Source: Phaeosaccion multiseriatum
Taxonomy: Eukaryota; Ochrophyta, other classes
Length of the DNA stretch: 64,000 nucleotides
Reading direction: 5' to 3'
Assembly: GCA_965112735.1 (NCBI GenBank)
Contig: OZ218963.1
Coordinates: forward strand, 682,001 to 746,000
Shown here: positions 28,533 through 42,136 of the stretch, one piece after another
Layout of the letters: every line of letters begins with the position of its first letter
Position numbering within the stretch: position 1 is the first letter of the stretch
The notes under the pieces: model-generated
Told to the model about the DNA's origin: nothing
The model's database searches: none
Seen by the model: only the letters and a program-made list of their open reading frames with translations
Made by a program: the position numbers and the translations under genes

Positions 28533-31500
28533 CCAGCAGCAGCAGCACCAGCAGGAGGAGGAGGAGGAGGAGGAGGAGGAGACCAAGCCGCTACTCCGTC
28601 CAGCAGGAGTGACACTACGTGTCCTACCGCCCCCATCGGTGCGGCCAGCCTCGTCGCCCTTCCTCAGGACGCCCCTCAAGAGGCGAAAGAAGCTAAGCAG
28701 GCTGAAGCCAGGAGCCCGGGCAGCCGCAGAACTAGTGGTACTCGGAGAAGAGGAAGCGCAGCCCTCGATCAAGGCGGGAGGCAGCAGCAGCAGCAGCAGA
28801 GGCTCAGCAGCAAGAGGTCGCGCAGAGACCACGGCACTCCCACTCCCACGTGTACCTCTCGAGCCCTTGCAGCCACCACCACCCCCTCCGCCGCCATCGT
28901 ACCTACCGCCTCCTCCACCGCCGTCTCCCCCGGTGGGTCACCCTCCTCCTCCTCCTCCTCCTCCTCCTCCTCCTCCTCTCCCGGCCCATCTTGCCTGAAG
29001 CAGCCGAACCGCGCAGCCAAGGCTGTTCTTATCGATCCTGACACCACGGGGTTTAGCGCGGAAGCCCCACCGGGGATGTGGGGGCATACTTGCACCATGG
29101 TGGGGCCTACTCAGATGGCAGTCTGTGGAGGGCAGGCAGACGACGATGAAGGAGAGAGGGGAGACTTGGCGACGACCGTTGGCGATGTCTACCTGTTTGA
29201 CTTTGCTACCAACAAGTGGAGCAAGCCGCTGAATTGCGAGTCCCTGCCTCGGGTTTGGCACACGAGCTGCTTCTTCGAGCACAAGAAGCTTCTGGTCGTA
29301 TTTGGTGGGGAGTGCTCCATCTCTTCCTCCTCCTCTCCCTCCGGTTCGGGGGGGGTGGAGGAGCGAGAGGGGAAGGGCAACACAGATCTTAGTAAGCTGC
29401 GAGTGCTGGACACATCCATCAACCTCTGGTGAGTGAGACAGTGAGTGAGACAGTGAGTGAGACAGTGAGTCAGACAGTGAGTGAGATGTAGAGAGGGAGA
29501 GGCAGAGAATGGGAGTGAGTGTCTGCATGTTTTTGTATGTTTCCGTTTCCGTGAATTAATAGATGCCCGTCCCGCTCTCCTCACCCCTTCCCCTTTGGGC
29601 GACGAACGTGCTGTGGCCTTCTCCCGTCCTTCCCTCCTCCCTTCCTTCCTTCCTTCCTTCCTTCCTTCCTTCCTTCCCTCCTCCCTTCCTTCCTTCCTTC
29701 CTTCCTTCCTTCCTTCCTTCCTTCCTTCCTTCCTTCCTTCCTTCCTTCCTTCCTTCCTTCCTCCCTTCCTCCCTTCCTCCCTTCCTTCCTTCCTTCCTTC
29801 CTTCCTTCCTTCCTTCCTTCCTTCCTTCCTTCCTTCCTTCCTTCCTTCCTTCCTTCCTTCCTTCCTTCCTTCCTTCCTCCCTTCCTCCCTCCCTCCCTCC
29901 CTCCCTCCCTCCCTCCCTCCCTCCCTCCCTCCCTCCCTCCCTCCCTCCCTCCCTCCCTCCCTCCCTCCCTCCCCGCCCCACCCCACCCCACAGGTACCCC
30001 CCCGCCACCAGCGGGCAGCAGCCCACGAACCGTTCCGGACACACTTCCGCCGTCCTCGGCACGCAGCTCGTCATCTTTGGCGGAGTGAGTAAGGGCAAGT
30101 GGGTAAGTCCTTTGCTCCATGTGCTCAATTCCGACCGCTGGCATTGGTCCAAGATGGCAGTGGATGGCAGCCCCCCGCTCAGCCGCTCCTTCCATTCAGC
30201 CACCGTGGTGGGTGGAGGCGGGGGGATGGTGGTGTTCGGCGGCAACAACGATGAGGAGTGCTTCAATGACGTGGTGGTCCTCAGAACGGTCGAGGTGAGG
30301 TGGGGGGGGTACTGTACCAAGTCAATGGGAGGGTGGTGGATGGGCGGGTATGTGTGGATAGTCCAAGTCAATGGGAGGGTGGGTGTGGATAGTCCAAGTC
30401 AATAGGAGGGTATGTGTGGATAGTCCAAGTCAATAGGAGGGTGGGTGTGGATAGTCGAAGTCAATGGGAGGGTGGGTGTGGATAGTCCAAGTCAATAGGA
30501 GGGTGGGTGTGGATAGTCCAAGTCAATAGGAGGGTGGGTGTGGATAGTCCAAGTCAATAGGAGGGTGGGTGTGGATAGTCCAAGTCAATGGGAGGGTGGG
30601 TGTGGATAGTCGAAGTCAATAGGAGGGTATGTGTGGATAGTCCAAGTCAATAGGAGGTTGGGTGTGGATAGTCCAAGTCAATAGGAGGGTGGGTGTGGAT
30701 AGTCCAAGTCAATAGGAGGGTGGGTGTGGATAGTCCAAGTCAATAGGAGGGTGGGTGTGGATAGTCCAAGTCAATGGGAGGGTGGGTGTGGATAGTCCAA
30801 GTCAATAGGAGGGTGGGTGTGGATAGTCCAAGTCAATAGGAGGGTATGTGTGGATAGTCCAAGTCAATAGGAGGGTGGGTGTGGATAGTCGAAGTCAATA
30901 GGAGGATGGGTGTGGATAGTCGAAGTCAATAGGAGGGTGGGTGTGGGTAGTCCAAGTCAATAGGAGGGTGGGTGTGGATAGTCCAAGTCAATGGGAGGGT
31001 GGGTGTGGATAGTCCAAGTCAATGGGAGGGTATGTGTGGATAGTCCAAGTCAATAGGAGGGTGGGTGTGGATAGTCCAAGTCAATAGGAGGATGGGTGTG
31101 GATAGTCCAAGTCAATGGGAGGGTGGGTGTGGATAGTCGAAGTCAATAGGAGGGTGGGTGTGGATAGTCCAAGTCAATAGGAGGGTGGGTGTGGATAGTC
31201 CAAGTCAATGGGAGGGTGGGTGTGGATAGTCGAAGTCAATAGTCCAAGTCAATAGGAGGGTATGTGTGGATAGTCCAAGTCAATAGGAGGGTATGTGTGG
31301 ATAGTCCAAGTCAATGGGAGGGTATGTGTGGATAGTCCAAGTCAATGGGAGGGTGGGTGTGGATAGTCCAAGTCAATAGGAGGGTGGGTGTGGATAGTCC
31401 AAGTCAATAGGAGGGTGGGTGTGGATAGTCCAAGTCAATAGGAGGGTGGGTGTGGATAGTCCAAGTCAAAAGGAGGGTGGGTGGTGTTGTGCTGGATGCG

Positions 31501-31942
31501 CGCCGCGTGGCGTGACGTCCCTTCTCCTGCGTTTTGTTCCTGATAATCATCGAACAGAAAAGGATACTTAACTCGACTTCCCATGAGAAAGAAGTGAGAA
31601 TGGATGGCAGTCTGGGTGGGGTGATCATCCCTTGCTACCCTCCCTCACCACCCCCTCCACCCCTTATGAATATAGCCCCACCCCCCCGGACTCTGCCTAC
31701 CCTACCCCTCCCTTTGCTGATTCCTCGCCGCCCCTCCCTTCCCCTTCCCCTTCCCCTCCTCAGGCCCGTTGGGCGTGGGAGCGGCCGCTGGTGAACGGCA
31801 CGGCTCCAGCGGCGCGCACAGGACATGCCGCCGTGTTACTCGGCGATGGCAAGACCATCTTTGTCTACGGAGGGTGGGACCCCAACAGCACAGACACAGA
31901 TACCGCAGCAGCTTCAGTGTGAGTGAGTCGGAACGTACCGCA

Positions 31943-31979
<37 letters not shown>

Positions 31980-32078
31980 GTCTATTTATCTGTCTATCTG
32001 TCTATCTGTCTACCTATCTATGTATCTATCTTTCTATCTATCTACCTATCTATCTATCTGTCTATCTATCTATCTACA

Positions 32079-32134
<56 letters not shown>

Positions 32135-32189
32135 GATCCATCTTCTTTTTCTATCTATCTACCTATCTATCTATCTGTCTATCTATCTT

Positions 32190-32224
<35 letters not shown>

Positions 32225-32237
32225 GTCTATCTATCTG

Positions 32238-32318
<81 letters not shown>

Positions 32319-32353
32319 TTATCTGTCTGTCTCTATCTACCTCTCTCTCTCTG

Positions 32354-32390
<37 letters not shown>

Positions 32391-32391
32391 G

Positions 32392-32458
<67 letters not shown>

Positions 32459-33253
32459 TTATCTTTCTTTCTGTCTATCTATATATCCATCTTTCTATCT
32501 ATCTATCTGTCTATCTGTCTGTCTCTTGTCTCTGTCTGCGTCTCTCTCTCTCTGTCTCTGTCTCTGTCTGCGTCTCTCTCTCTCTGTCTCTGTCTCTGGC
32601 TGCGTCTCTCTGTCTCTGTCTCTGTCCCTATCTCTGTCGTTCTCTCCGTGTCTCTTTCTCCGTACCTCTCTCTGGTCTCTGGTCTCTGGTCTCTGGTCTC
32701 TGGCCTCTGTCTCTGTCTCTGTCTCCCTCTCTCTCTCTCCGTCTCGCTGCCTGCTCGCCAAATGCCTCTCTACTGGCCTGACAATGGCCCATCCGCACCA
32801 CCGCCTTGCATTGACTTCATGTCTGCCTGCCCGCCCATATGCCTTCCTTGGCCTGCCTTCCTGCCTTCCTGCCTTCCTTCCTGCCTTCCTGCCTACCTGC
32901 CTGCCTACCTGCCTGCCTGCCTGCCTGCCTGCATGCTTGCCTGCCTTCCTGCCTATCTGCCTGTTTGCCCATATGCTTGCCTGTCTGCCCACATGCCTGC
33001 CCCAGCGTGTTCGCCGACAGCTGGTTCCTAGACACAGATGCTTGGGAGTGGAGCCGAGGCCCTAACATGTCCACAGATGAGGAGGTGAAGCAGCAGCAGC
33101 AGCAGTTGGTGATACAGCAGCAGCAGCAACAAAAACAAAAGCCCCGAGGCAAGAGGGGACACGATCACAAGGACTACACCCTCTCTCCTCCCCTCTCCGT
33201 GAGAAGGACAGGGCTCGCAGGTGTCGTCGTTGAGGGGATTGGGCTCACACAGA

Positions 33254-33285
<32 letters not shown>

Positions 33286-33417
33286 GAGGAGGAGGAGGGG
33301 GAGGGGAAGGGAGGGCAAAAGAAGACGGGCCCGGGCACAGGCAGCTGTGTGGTGTTCATGGGGGGGCAAGACGGTGCCGAGAAGAGGAGGGCTGACCTGA
33401 GGATGATAGTCGTGTAG
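27978..33417 (+). CDS. Kelch-repeat beta-propeller protein
   Basis: Four exons, 27978-29428, 29994-30294, 31764-31918, 33006-33417; all joins keep phase; 772 residues. The first third (MGKPKVMRFLGVRVEVISEE, then LSYIQQVVSHRVMTNALAVV) is followed by Glu-rich and Ala/Gly-rich runs and basic linkers with no recognised domain. Kelch blades start near residue 350: GMWGHTCTMVGPTQMAVCGG with YLFDFATNKW, then RVWHTSCFFEHKKLLVVFGG, then RSGHTSAVLGTQLVIFGG, then SRSFHSATVVGGGGGMVVFG, then ARTGHAAVLLGDGKTIFVYG with SWFLDTDAWEW. At least five blades are visible. The tail has polyGln with a QQLVIQQ insert and ends VVFMGGQDGAEKRRADLRMI. Kelch propellers bind protein partners; the partner is unknown. The acidic and basic linkers suggest a nuclear or scaffold role (inference). 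Confidence 0.9.
29632..29985. repeat. (CCTT)n then (CCCT)n array abutting kelch exon 2
   Basis: About 60 TTCC units followed by about 25 CCCT units, ending at the acceptor CCCCACAG (29993). A short (GTGAGTGAGACA)n repeat sits right after the donor at 29429-29485. Confidence 0.95.
30330..31495. repeat. 31-bp minisatellite in kelch intron 2
   Basis: About 37 copies of a 31-bp unit (TCCAAGTCAATAGGAGGGTG plus GGTGTGGATAG) starting close to donor 30295. Variants TCGAAG, AATGGG and GTATGTG recur in patterns that suggest block duplication. There are no unique spacers, so it is not a CRISPR array. Confidence 0.95.
31940..33000. repeat. (TCTG)n, (TCTA)n, (TCTC)n, (CTGC)n arrays in kelch intron 3
   Basis: Pyrimidine-rich tetranucleotide arrays fill the intron 31919-33005: TCTG at 31942-31980, TCTA at 31980-32520, TCTC/TGTC at 32520-32750, TGCC/TTCC at 32820-33000. 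The last array reaches the acceptor CCCCAG at 33005. A (C/TCTGGT) run is present at 32670-32705. Confidence 0.9.
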
Positions 33418-34991
<1,574 letters not shown>

Positions 34992-37900
34992 CTAAAGGCG
35001 GCTGTAGTCCCGAATAAAGTCATTGATGGCGTTGAGAAACTTTGGCGTATCGGTGGGTGCATCCACAAGCCCATTGTCAATCTCGTACCACTCCTCGATG
35101 TCCGGCATCAAGGGGCGCGTGTCCACAGCCCGGAGGAGAGAGTAACCGTCGCTGTTGGTGGAGTCTTGTTGCCACACGGCGTACTTCTTGCCGAAGACTC
35201 GAGTCACCGCACCCCACTCGAGGGAGCGCAGGTAGTAGACAGTGGTGAAGGGTTTGAGTACCTGCGAGGAGGAGGAGGAGAAGGAGGAGAAGGAGGAGGG
35301 GGAGGAGGAGGAGGAGAAGAGGAGGAGGGGGAGGAGGAGGAGGAGGAGGAGGAGGGGGAGGAGGAGGAGGAGGAGGAGGAGGAGGAGAGGGAGGAGGAGG
35401 GGGAGGAGGAGGAGGAGGAGGAGGAGGAGGAGGAGGAGGAGGAGGAGGAGGAGGAGGAGTGTAGAGTTGTGCAAGTTGTGCATGTGGTTTCGTCAGTGTG
35501 TAGAGTGAAAGCGAGATAGAGAATAGTGTAAGAGTGTACAGTGGTGCATGTGGTTACGTAAGAGTGTACAGTGGTGCATGTAGAGGTGTTCCGTAAGAGT
35601 GTAGAGGTGTTCATGTGGTTATGTAAAGGTGGACGATCCCACCACGGGCAACGCACTTGGCACTACCGTATCACCAACGAGTGTGTGTATGTGCGTGTGT
35701 GAGAGAGTGTGTGCGTGCGTGAGAGAGACAGAGGGATGTACACACACACACAACACACACACGCACCCACACACACGCACCCACACACACACGCCACATA
35801 CATACATACTTCCATACATACATACATACTTACAATGTCTCGAATCTTCCTCCCAGCGAGGCCGAAGCCTGTGGTGTCCATGTTGACGAGCTCAGGGTTG
35901 ACAAGGATGAGGAACAGCTCGGGGTGGTTCTCATTCATCTGTGGACAGAAGCGATGGAGTGAAGGAGCGGGTGGATGAGTGAGTGAGTGAGGGAGAGTGG
36001 GTGAGTGAGAGTGTGTGAGTGAGGGGGTGAGTGGGTGACTGAGTGGGTGAGTGAATGAGTAAGGGAGTGAGTGAGTGAGTGAGTGAGTGAGAGAGTGAGA
36101 GAGGGAGTGAGTGAGTGAGCGAGTGAATGGACGGTGCAAAGAGACGCGGCGAGAAGGGGGGGCGAAGTGGCAGCAAAGGGCTCAAGGCTGGAGAGGGGAA
36201 AGGGAAGGAGAGGAAGAGGAAGTACGCACTCCACTCCCGCCTATCTCTCTCTCCCTCCCTCCTTCCCTCCCCCCTTCCCTCTCTCTCGACCCTTACAAGG
36301 GAAGGAGAGGAAGAGGAAGTAAGCACTCCACTCCCGCCTATCTCTCTCTCCCTCCCTCCTTCCCTCCCCCCTTCCCTCTCTCTCGACCCTTACAAGGGAA
36401 GGAAAGGAAGAGGAAGTAAGCACTCCACTCCCGCCTATCTCTCTCTCTCTCTCTCTCGCCCCCTTCCCTCTCTCTCGCCACTCCCCCCCCTCCTCCCTCA
36501 CCTCATTCACGAGCTGCACCACTTGATCTGCCTCTGAATTCCGAGGACACACGAGCACCACTCCAACATCAGAGTCGGCGATCTTACTCGGCGTGCCCGC
36601 CCCCCCCACCGCCCCAAACTTGCAGCACGCAGGCACCTAAGCGGACAGAGGAAGGAAGGGAGGAAGGGAGGGAGGGAGGGAGGGAGGGAGACGGGGGAGG
36701 GAGGGAGGGAGGGAGGCAGGGAGAGAGGGAGGGAGGGAGGGAGGGAGGGAGGGAGGGAGGGAGGGAGGGAGGGAGGGAGACGGGGGAGGGAGGCAGGGAG
36801 GGAGGGAGGCAGGGAGGGAGGCAGGGAGAGAGGCAGGGAGGGAGGGAGGGAGGGAGGGAGGGAGGGAGGGAGGGAGGGAGACGGGGGAGGGAGAGGGGGG
36901 AGGGAGGGAGAGGGGGGAGGGAGGGAGGGAGGGAGGGAGTGAGTGAGTGAGTAAGGGAGGGGGGGAGGGAGGGAGAGAGGGAGTGAGGGAGGGGGGGAGG
37001 GAGGGAGGAAGGGAGAGGTGGAGGGGAGGGGAGAGGTGGAGGGGAGGGGAGGCAACCGACAAAGGAGTAGAGAGGGGGAGAGAGAGAGAGAGAGCTGAAA
37101 CGCCCCTTTTAGTCCAGTTCGTGCTCGATTCCCAAAACCAGACACCAAGACACCCAAACAACCAAGCTCTGTATGGGGGGGGTGAAACAGGAGTAGGGAG
37201 GGAGAGAGAGACAATTGAAACGCTTCTTTTTCACCCACCTTCATTTTGCCCTGCTTTTGCCAGTTACGGGTACAAAGCATGGCGCTTCCCATGTCGGGGA
37301 AAAGGACACGAAGCGTGGGGCCTGTGTACTCCTCTTCCACGACTGGGGCAGCAGCAGCAGCAGCCGCAGCAGCTTCCTTCCTCTTGTTGTCCGACGCCTC
37401 ATCCTCCTCCGCGCTGAAACTGTACACTTCGACTTCTCCTTCTTGCTTGCTCACTTCCCGTGCTGCTGCTGCCTCTGCGACTGCTGCTGCCACGGCCTCC
37501 TCCGTCTCCTGCAGGACGACTTTCCGAGAGAACTGATCGAGGAAGAGCTGCATGAATTCGAGTGAGCTCTTGAGGAGGGTGTACATTTCATCCCCGCAGC
37601 GAGTGTCGTAGTCAATGCGCAGTCGCAACGATCCCTGTGTGGCGCCAGCAAAGTGGAAGGAGAGGGGGCGTGGGGTAGTAGCATGAAGAAGCAGCAGTGT
37701 ATCATCAATTAGCTGTAATGCTGCGAGTAAGGGCAACTCCTTGGGAGTTGAGTTAAGTTTGTGATTGGGTGAGTGAGTGGAGTGAGGATCCGTTCTCCAC
37801 CAGGGGCAGATACCAAGCCATCCATCAACCCACCCACCTGCTCCAGCGCATCCGTGGTTCCCTTGACCATGAGCGCTACAGAGTCTTCAAAGTCGTCAGG

Positions 37901-38308
37901 CAGCCCCGTCACGTCGGGGTCAAGCGGCGCACCTGGCGGCAGCTCAGCAGGCGAGAGAGACGTGGCCGCATCTGACTCACTCCCTTCGGCAGCCGCAATC
38001 TCAGCAAGAGCCGCCGCCTCCGCCTCTGAAGAGGCCCCCAGTCGCAGCAATGATTCCCCTCCTTCCCTTCCTCCTCTCGCTCCTGCTGCCGCTTGCCCTC
38101 CTCCTCTTCTTCTCCTCCCCCTTCCTGCCAATAAAACCCGCTCTCCTCCTGCTTCTGCTGCTGCCGCTGCTGCTGTGATCCTTCTACAACTGCTCCCTTC
38201 CCTTCTTGATGCGGGCGGAAATGCCCTCTGTGGTGCTCCTGTCAGAAACCCGGAAACATGTGGCCCTGCCGTAGCGAGGACGCCAAGGGAACACACAATC
38301 AGCTTCAT
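34992..38308 (-). CDS. Plastid DUF1995 family protein
   Basis: Five exons on the minus strand, 38308-37838, 37634-37239, 36636-36502, 35938-35834, 35261-34992, all phase 0; 458 residues. N-terminus MKLIVCSLGVLATAGPHVSG then FLTGAPQRAF: a signal peptide with Phe at +1, then a basic/Ser-rich stretch, the bipartite plastid signal of secondary red-lineage plastids. The mature part carries GSLRLRIDYDTRCGDEMYTL, PTLRVLFPDMGSAMLCTRNW, DVGVVLVCPRNSEADQVVQL, HPELFLILVNPELVNMDTTG and YYLRSLEWGAVTRVFGKKYA, matching from memory the DUF1995 family of plastids and cyanobacteria, which includes LPA3-like photosystem II assembly factors. Function of this member is not established. A Glu/Ala-rich insert occupies residues about 205-255. 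Confidence 0.85.
35266..35460. repeat. (GGA)n array in DUF1995 intron 4
   Basis: GAG/GGA triplets with AGA interruptions; pyrimidine-only on the sense strand and directly next to the acceptor at 35262. Confidence 0.95.
35960..36440. repeat. (GTGA)n plus triplicated 62-bp unit in DUF1995 intron 3
   Basis: GTGAGTGA repeats at 35975-36125, then three near-identical units at about 36200-36440, each containing GGAAGGAGAGGAAGAGGAAG, CACTCCACTCCCGCCTATCT and a pyrimidine tract. Confidence 0.85.
36650..37080. repeat. (GGGA)n array in DUF1995 intron 2
   Basis: GGGA units with GACGGGGGA and GGCA interruptions that recur as about 100-bp blocks. On the sense strand it is TCCC DNA leading into the acceptor at 36637. 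Confidence 0.95.
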
Positions 38309-38507
38309 GGCGTCTACTTTGGATGTCTGCTGCTGGTGATGGGTGTGCTATCTGCCCGCGGCTTGCAATAATGACAAGAAAGAGGGTGGGCGGAGGGAAA
38401 AAATATGAAAAAAAATCAAATCAAGTGGACGCCATCTGGTGCCATCTGCGTTACGCCCTTCCGTCCCTCTCTCCCTCCGATATCTCCCTCCTCCCTCCCT
38501 CCCTCCC

Positions 38508-39841
38508 TCCCTCCCTCACTCACATCACTCACTCACTCACTCACTCACTCAATCACTCACTCACTCACTCACTCACTCACCCACCCACTCACTCACCCAC
38601 CCACTCACTCACTCACTCACTCACTCACTCACTCACTCACTCACTCACTCATTCACTCACTCACTCACTCACTCACTCACTCACTCACTCACTCACTCAC
38701 TCACTCACTCACTCACTCACTCACTCACTCACTCACTCACTCACTCACTCACTCACTCACTCACTCACTCACTCACTCACTCAGTCACTCACTCACTCAC
38801 TCACTCACTCACTCACTCACTCACTCACTCACTCACTCACTCACTCACTCACTCACTCACTCACTCACTCACTCACTCACTCACTCACTCACTCACTCAC
38901 TCACTCACTCACTCACTCACTCACTCACTCACTCACTCACTCACTCACTCACTCACTCACTCACTCACTCACTCACTCACTCACTCACTCACTCACTCAC
39001 TCACTCACTCACTCACTCACTCACTCACTCACTCACTCACTCACTCACTCACTCACTCACTCACTCACTCACTCACTCACTCACTCACTCACTCACTCAC
39101 TCACTCACTCACTCACTCACTCACTCACTCACTCACTCACTCAGTCACTCACTCACTCACTCACTCACTCACTCACTCACTCACTCACTCACTCACTCAC
39201 TCACTCACTCACTCACTCACTCACTCACTCACTCACTCACTCACTCACTCACTCACTCACTCACTCACTCACTCACTCACTCACTCACTCACTCACTCAC
39301 TCACTCACTCACTCACTCACTCACTCACTCACTCACTCACTCACTCACTCACTCACTCACTCACCCACCCACTCACCCACCCACTCACTCACTCACTCAC
39401 TCACTCACTCATTCACTCACTCACTCACTCACTCACTCATTCACTCACTCACTCACTCACTCACTCACTCACTCACTCACTCCTCACTCGCTCACTCACT
39501 CACTCACTCACTCACTCACTCACTCACTCACTCACTCACTCACTCACTCACTCACTCACTCACTCACTCACTCACTCACTCACTCACTCACTCACTCACT
39601 CACCCACCCACTCACCCACTCACTCACTCACTCACTCATTCACTCACTTGCTCTCTCACTCACTCACTCACTCACTCACTCACTCACTCACTCACTCACT
39701 CAATCACTCACTTACTCACTCACTCACCCACTCACCACTCGCTCACTCACTCACTCACTCACTCAACCCACCCACTCACTCACCCACTCACTCAACTCAC
39801 TTGCTCTCTCACTCACTCACTCACTCACTCACTCACTCACT
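38508..39841. repeat. (TCAC)n array, composite block copy I
   Basis: About 330 CTCA/TCAC units with rare CCCA, TTCA and TCAG variants. Three long Thr/His/Ser/Leu reading frames cover it because the 4-bp period closes every 12 bp; none is a gene. Confidence 0.98.
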
Positions 39842-41330
39842 CGGCCTGATTCGGCAGCAGCTCTCCATTAGACCATTAGTCTACAGCGGGCATTAGACCA
39901 TTAGTCTCCAGCGGGCACTAGACCATTGATCTACAGCGGCCATCTCTCGGGGAGGGAGACTCCATAGCTACGATACCCTGTCTGCTTCGGGGCACCATGC
40001 CTGCCACTCAAGCAGTGACCACACTGGACTGGGGACTCATGGGGGTTGCTTCTCACGGACGCCGCTAGTACACGGAGCATATTGATACCACTGATGTGTC
40101 TTATTGGAAAGCTCAACACATCATGGTACACAGTATAGATCAGTCATTGATATCATAGTCATTAGCAACCGATCTACCTAACGAGCAAGTTCGCTCTACG
40201 TCATACACTCACTCACTCACTCGCTCGCTCACGGAGAGGAACTGCCACCTCCTTTTACAGCAGCTGGTGCTTCTCCTACAGCAGCTGGTGGTACAGCAGT
40301 TGGTGGTACAGCAGCTGCCCTGCCGCCTCAAATCGGAAACCTTCTCCTCGCTCCCCCCACCGATGACCATCAACCCGCTGCCATCTCCTGCCGTCCGCTG
40401 CCACCCCCTACCTTCCACTACCGTCCACTACGCGCCACTGCCACCCACTATCACATATACTCCTTCCCTCTTCCCTCCCTCCCTCCCTCCCTCCCTCCCT
40501 TCCTCCCTCCCTCTTCCCTCCCTCCCTCCCTCCCTCCCTCCCTTCCTCCCTCCCTCCCTCCCTCCCTCCCTCCCTCCCTCCCTCCCTCCCTCCCTCCCTC
40601 CCTCCCTCCCTCCCTCCCTCCCTCCCTCCCTCCCTCCCTCCCTCCCTCCCTCCCTCCCTCCCTCCCTCCCTCCCTCCCTCCCTCCCTCCCTCCCTCCCTC
40701 CCTCCCTCCCTCCCTCCCTCCCTCCCTCCCTCCCTCCCTCCCACCCACCCTCCCCCCCTCCCTCCCTCCCTCCCTCTCTCCCTCTCTCCCCCCCCCCCTC
40801 CCTACCTACCTACCTCCCTCCCTCCCTCCCTTCCTCCCTCCCTCCCCCTCCCTCCCTCCCTCCCTCCCCCTCTCTCCCTCCCTCCCTCCCTCCCTCCCTC
40901 CCTCCCCCTCCCTCCCTCCCTCCCCCTCTCTCCCTCCCTCCCTCCCTCCCCCTCTCTCCCTCCCTCCCTCCCTCCCTCCCTCCCCCTCCCTCCCTTCCTT
41001 CCCCTCTCTCCCTCCCTCCCTTCCTCCCTCCCTCCCTCCCCCTCTCCCTCCCTCCCTCCCTCCCTCCCTCCCTCCCTCCTCTCTGTCGTGTGCTTGGGGA
41101 TGTAGCGTAAGAACGTGTGTGTCTTTGCCAATGAAGGGGGGTGGCGCGGCGGCGCGGCTGATGCCGATATTACTCCACCCTTGTTGCCTTTTGTCTGATT
41201 GCTTGCTGCGTTCCGTTCATTTAGACCTTAACCAATAGTAGCGATCCCACGATCCAAAATGTCGATTCGCAAAGTCGACTGCTGCGTGTGCGTGCGTGCG
41301 TGCGCGTGTGCGCGTCTCACTTGTGTGTGT
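39842..41330. repeat. Composite block copy I: spacer, (CCCT)n array, tail
   Basis: Spacer 39842-40469 holds three copies of a TAGACCATTAGTCTACAGCG unit, then GGGGAGGGAGACTCCATAGC, then three GCAGCTGGTGGTACAG words. The (CCCT)n array spans 40470-41085, impure after 40740. The tail at 41086-41330 (TCTCTGTCGTGTGCTTGGGG onward) ends in a (GCGT)n tract. The whole order recurs at 45714-48880. The remaining 41331-42136 is non-coding as far as I can see. Confidence 0.9.
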
Positions 41331-41339
41331 GTGTCTAGT

Positions 41340-41455
41340 GTTTGAGGCTGGGCTGGTGTGCAGGGGGGGGTGTGTGTGCGTGGTGAAGGAGACGCCTCCG
41401 CCATCGACGGAGAATGACCATGGTAGACCAGCAGCAGGAGGGTGTCCCCGTTGGT
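41340..41455. repeat. 115-bp repeat, copy A
   Basis: GAGGCTGGGCTGGTGTGCAG, then a TG-rich stretch, then GAAGGAGACGCCTCCGCCAT and GGAGGGTGTCCCCGTTG. Nearly the same sequence lies at 43875-43990. It contains a short dyad, CTCCG-CCATCGA-CGGAG. Confidence 0.85.
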
Positions 41456-42136
41456 GCTACAGCTGTGTGTGTGCAACAGAGCACACCGGGGCTCCGGGGG
41501 GGGCGACAACGCCCTTCTCTCCGTGTGTACCACCAACTGCCGTACCCGCTGCCCCCGGGATCGAGAGATGCTTATCATACAAGCTCACAGTGGCGAGGAT
41601 GAAAAAGTGGGCATACACGAAGACCTGTGAGCCCTTCACTCTCACATAGATGCGCGGATCGATATTGGATCACGGGATTGATATTAAATCCCCCTTCTAA
41701 TGAACTCAACCGAACATGGATACGCCAATCGGGCAAGGACGAGCAGTGTCTGTACTCTCTGGGTGAGTACGAGAACGAGCGTTTCATGCGTTTCATATGG
41801 TTGTGAGAAGCGACAGCCCCACCCCCAGGCCTTCGTTTCGGCACTTGGCTCTCTCTATCTGGGAGGGCACAAAAGGAAAAGATGGAATTGTTGAATCAAT
41901 CTTCGGGTATCGTATGTACTTATAATGGAAAGAATATATCCACCCTTCCCATATATATGTAGAGAGAGGGAGAGGTGGCACTTGAAGGTCCGCACACGCC
42001 TCACTCCTTGTCAAGGTAGGTGTGCACCGCCCTTTGTACAGCGTCATCGCCCAAAGGTTGCTGCTGCTCCTGCTGCTCACAAGAATGAGACTTAGGAAGA
42101 AGCGTGAGCGACAGCGCTGTTGTTGGTGCTTGCATT

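Noticed and set aside
30330-31495. Possible CRISPR-like array of 31-bp repeats
   Set aside because: Units are directly contiguous with no unique spacers, and the array lies in an intron of a eukaryotic gene.
38323-39896. Three overlapping open frames of about 490-510 residues made of Thr-His-Ser-Leu units
   Set aside because: They are the three frames of one (TCAC)n array; no composition change, start context or splice structure supports coding.
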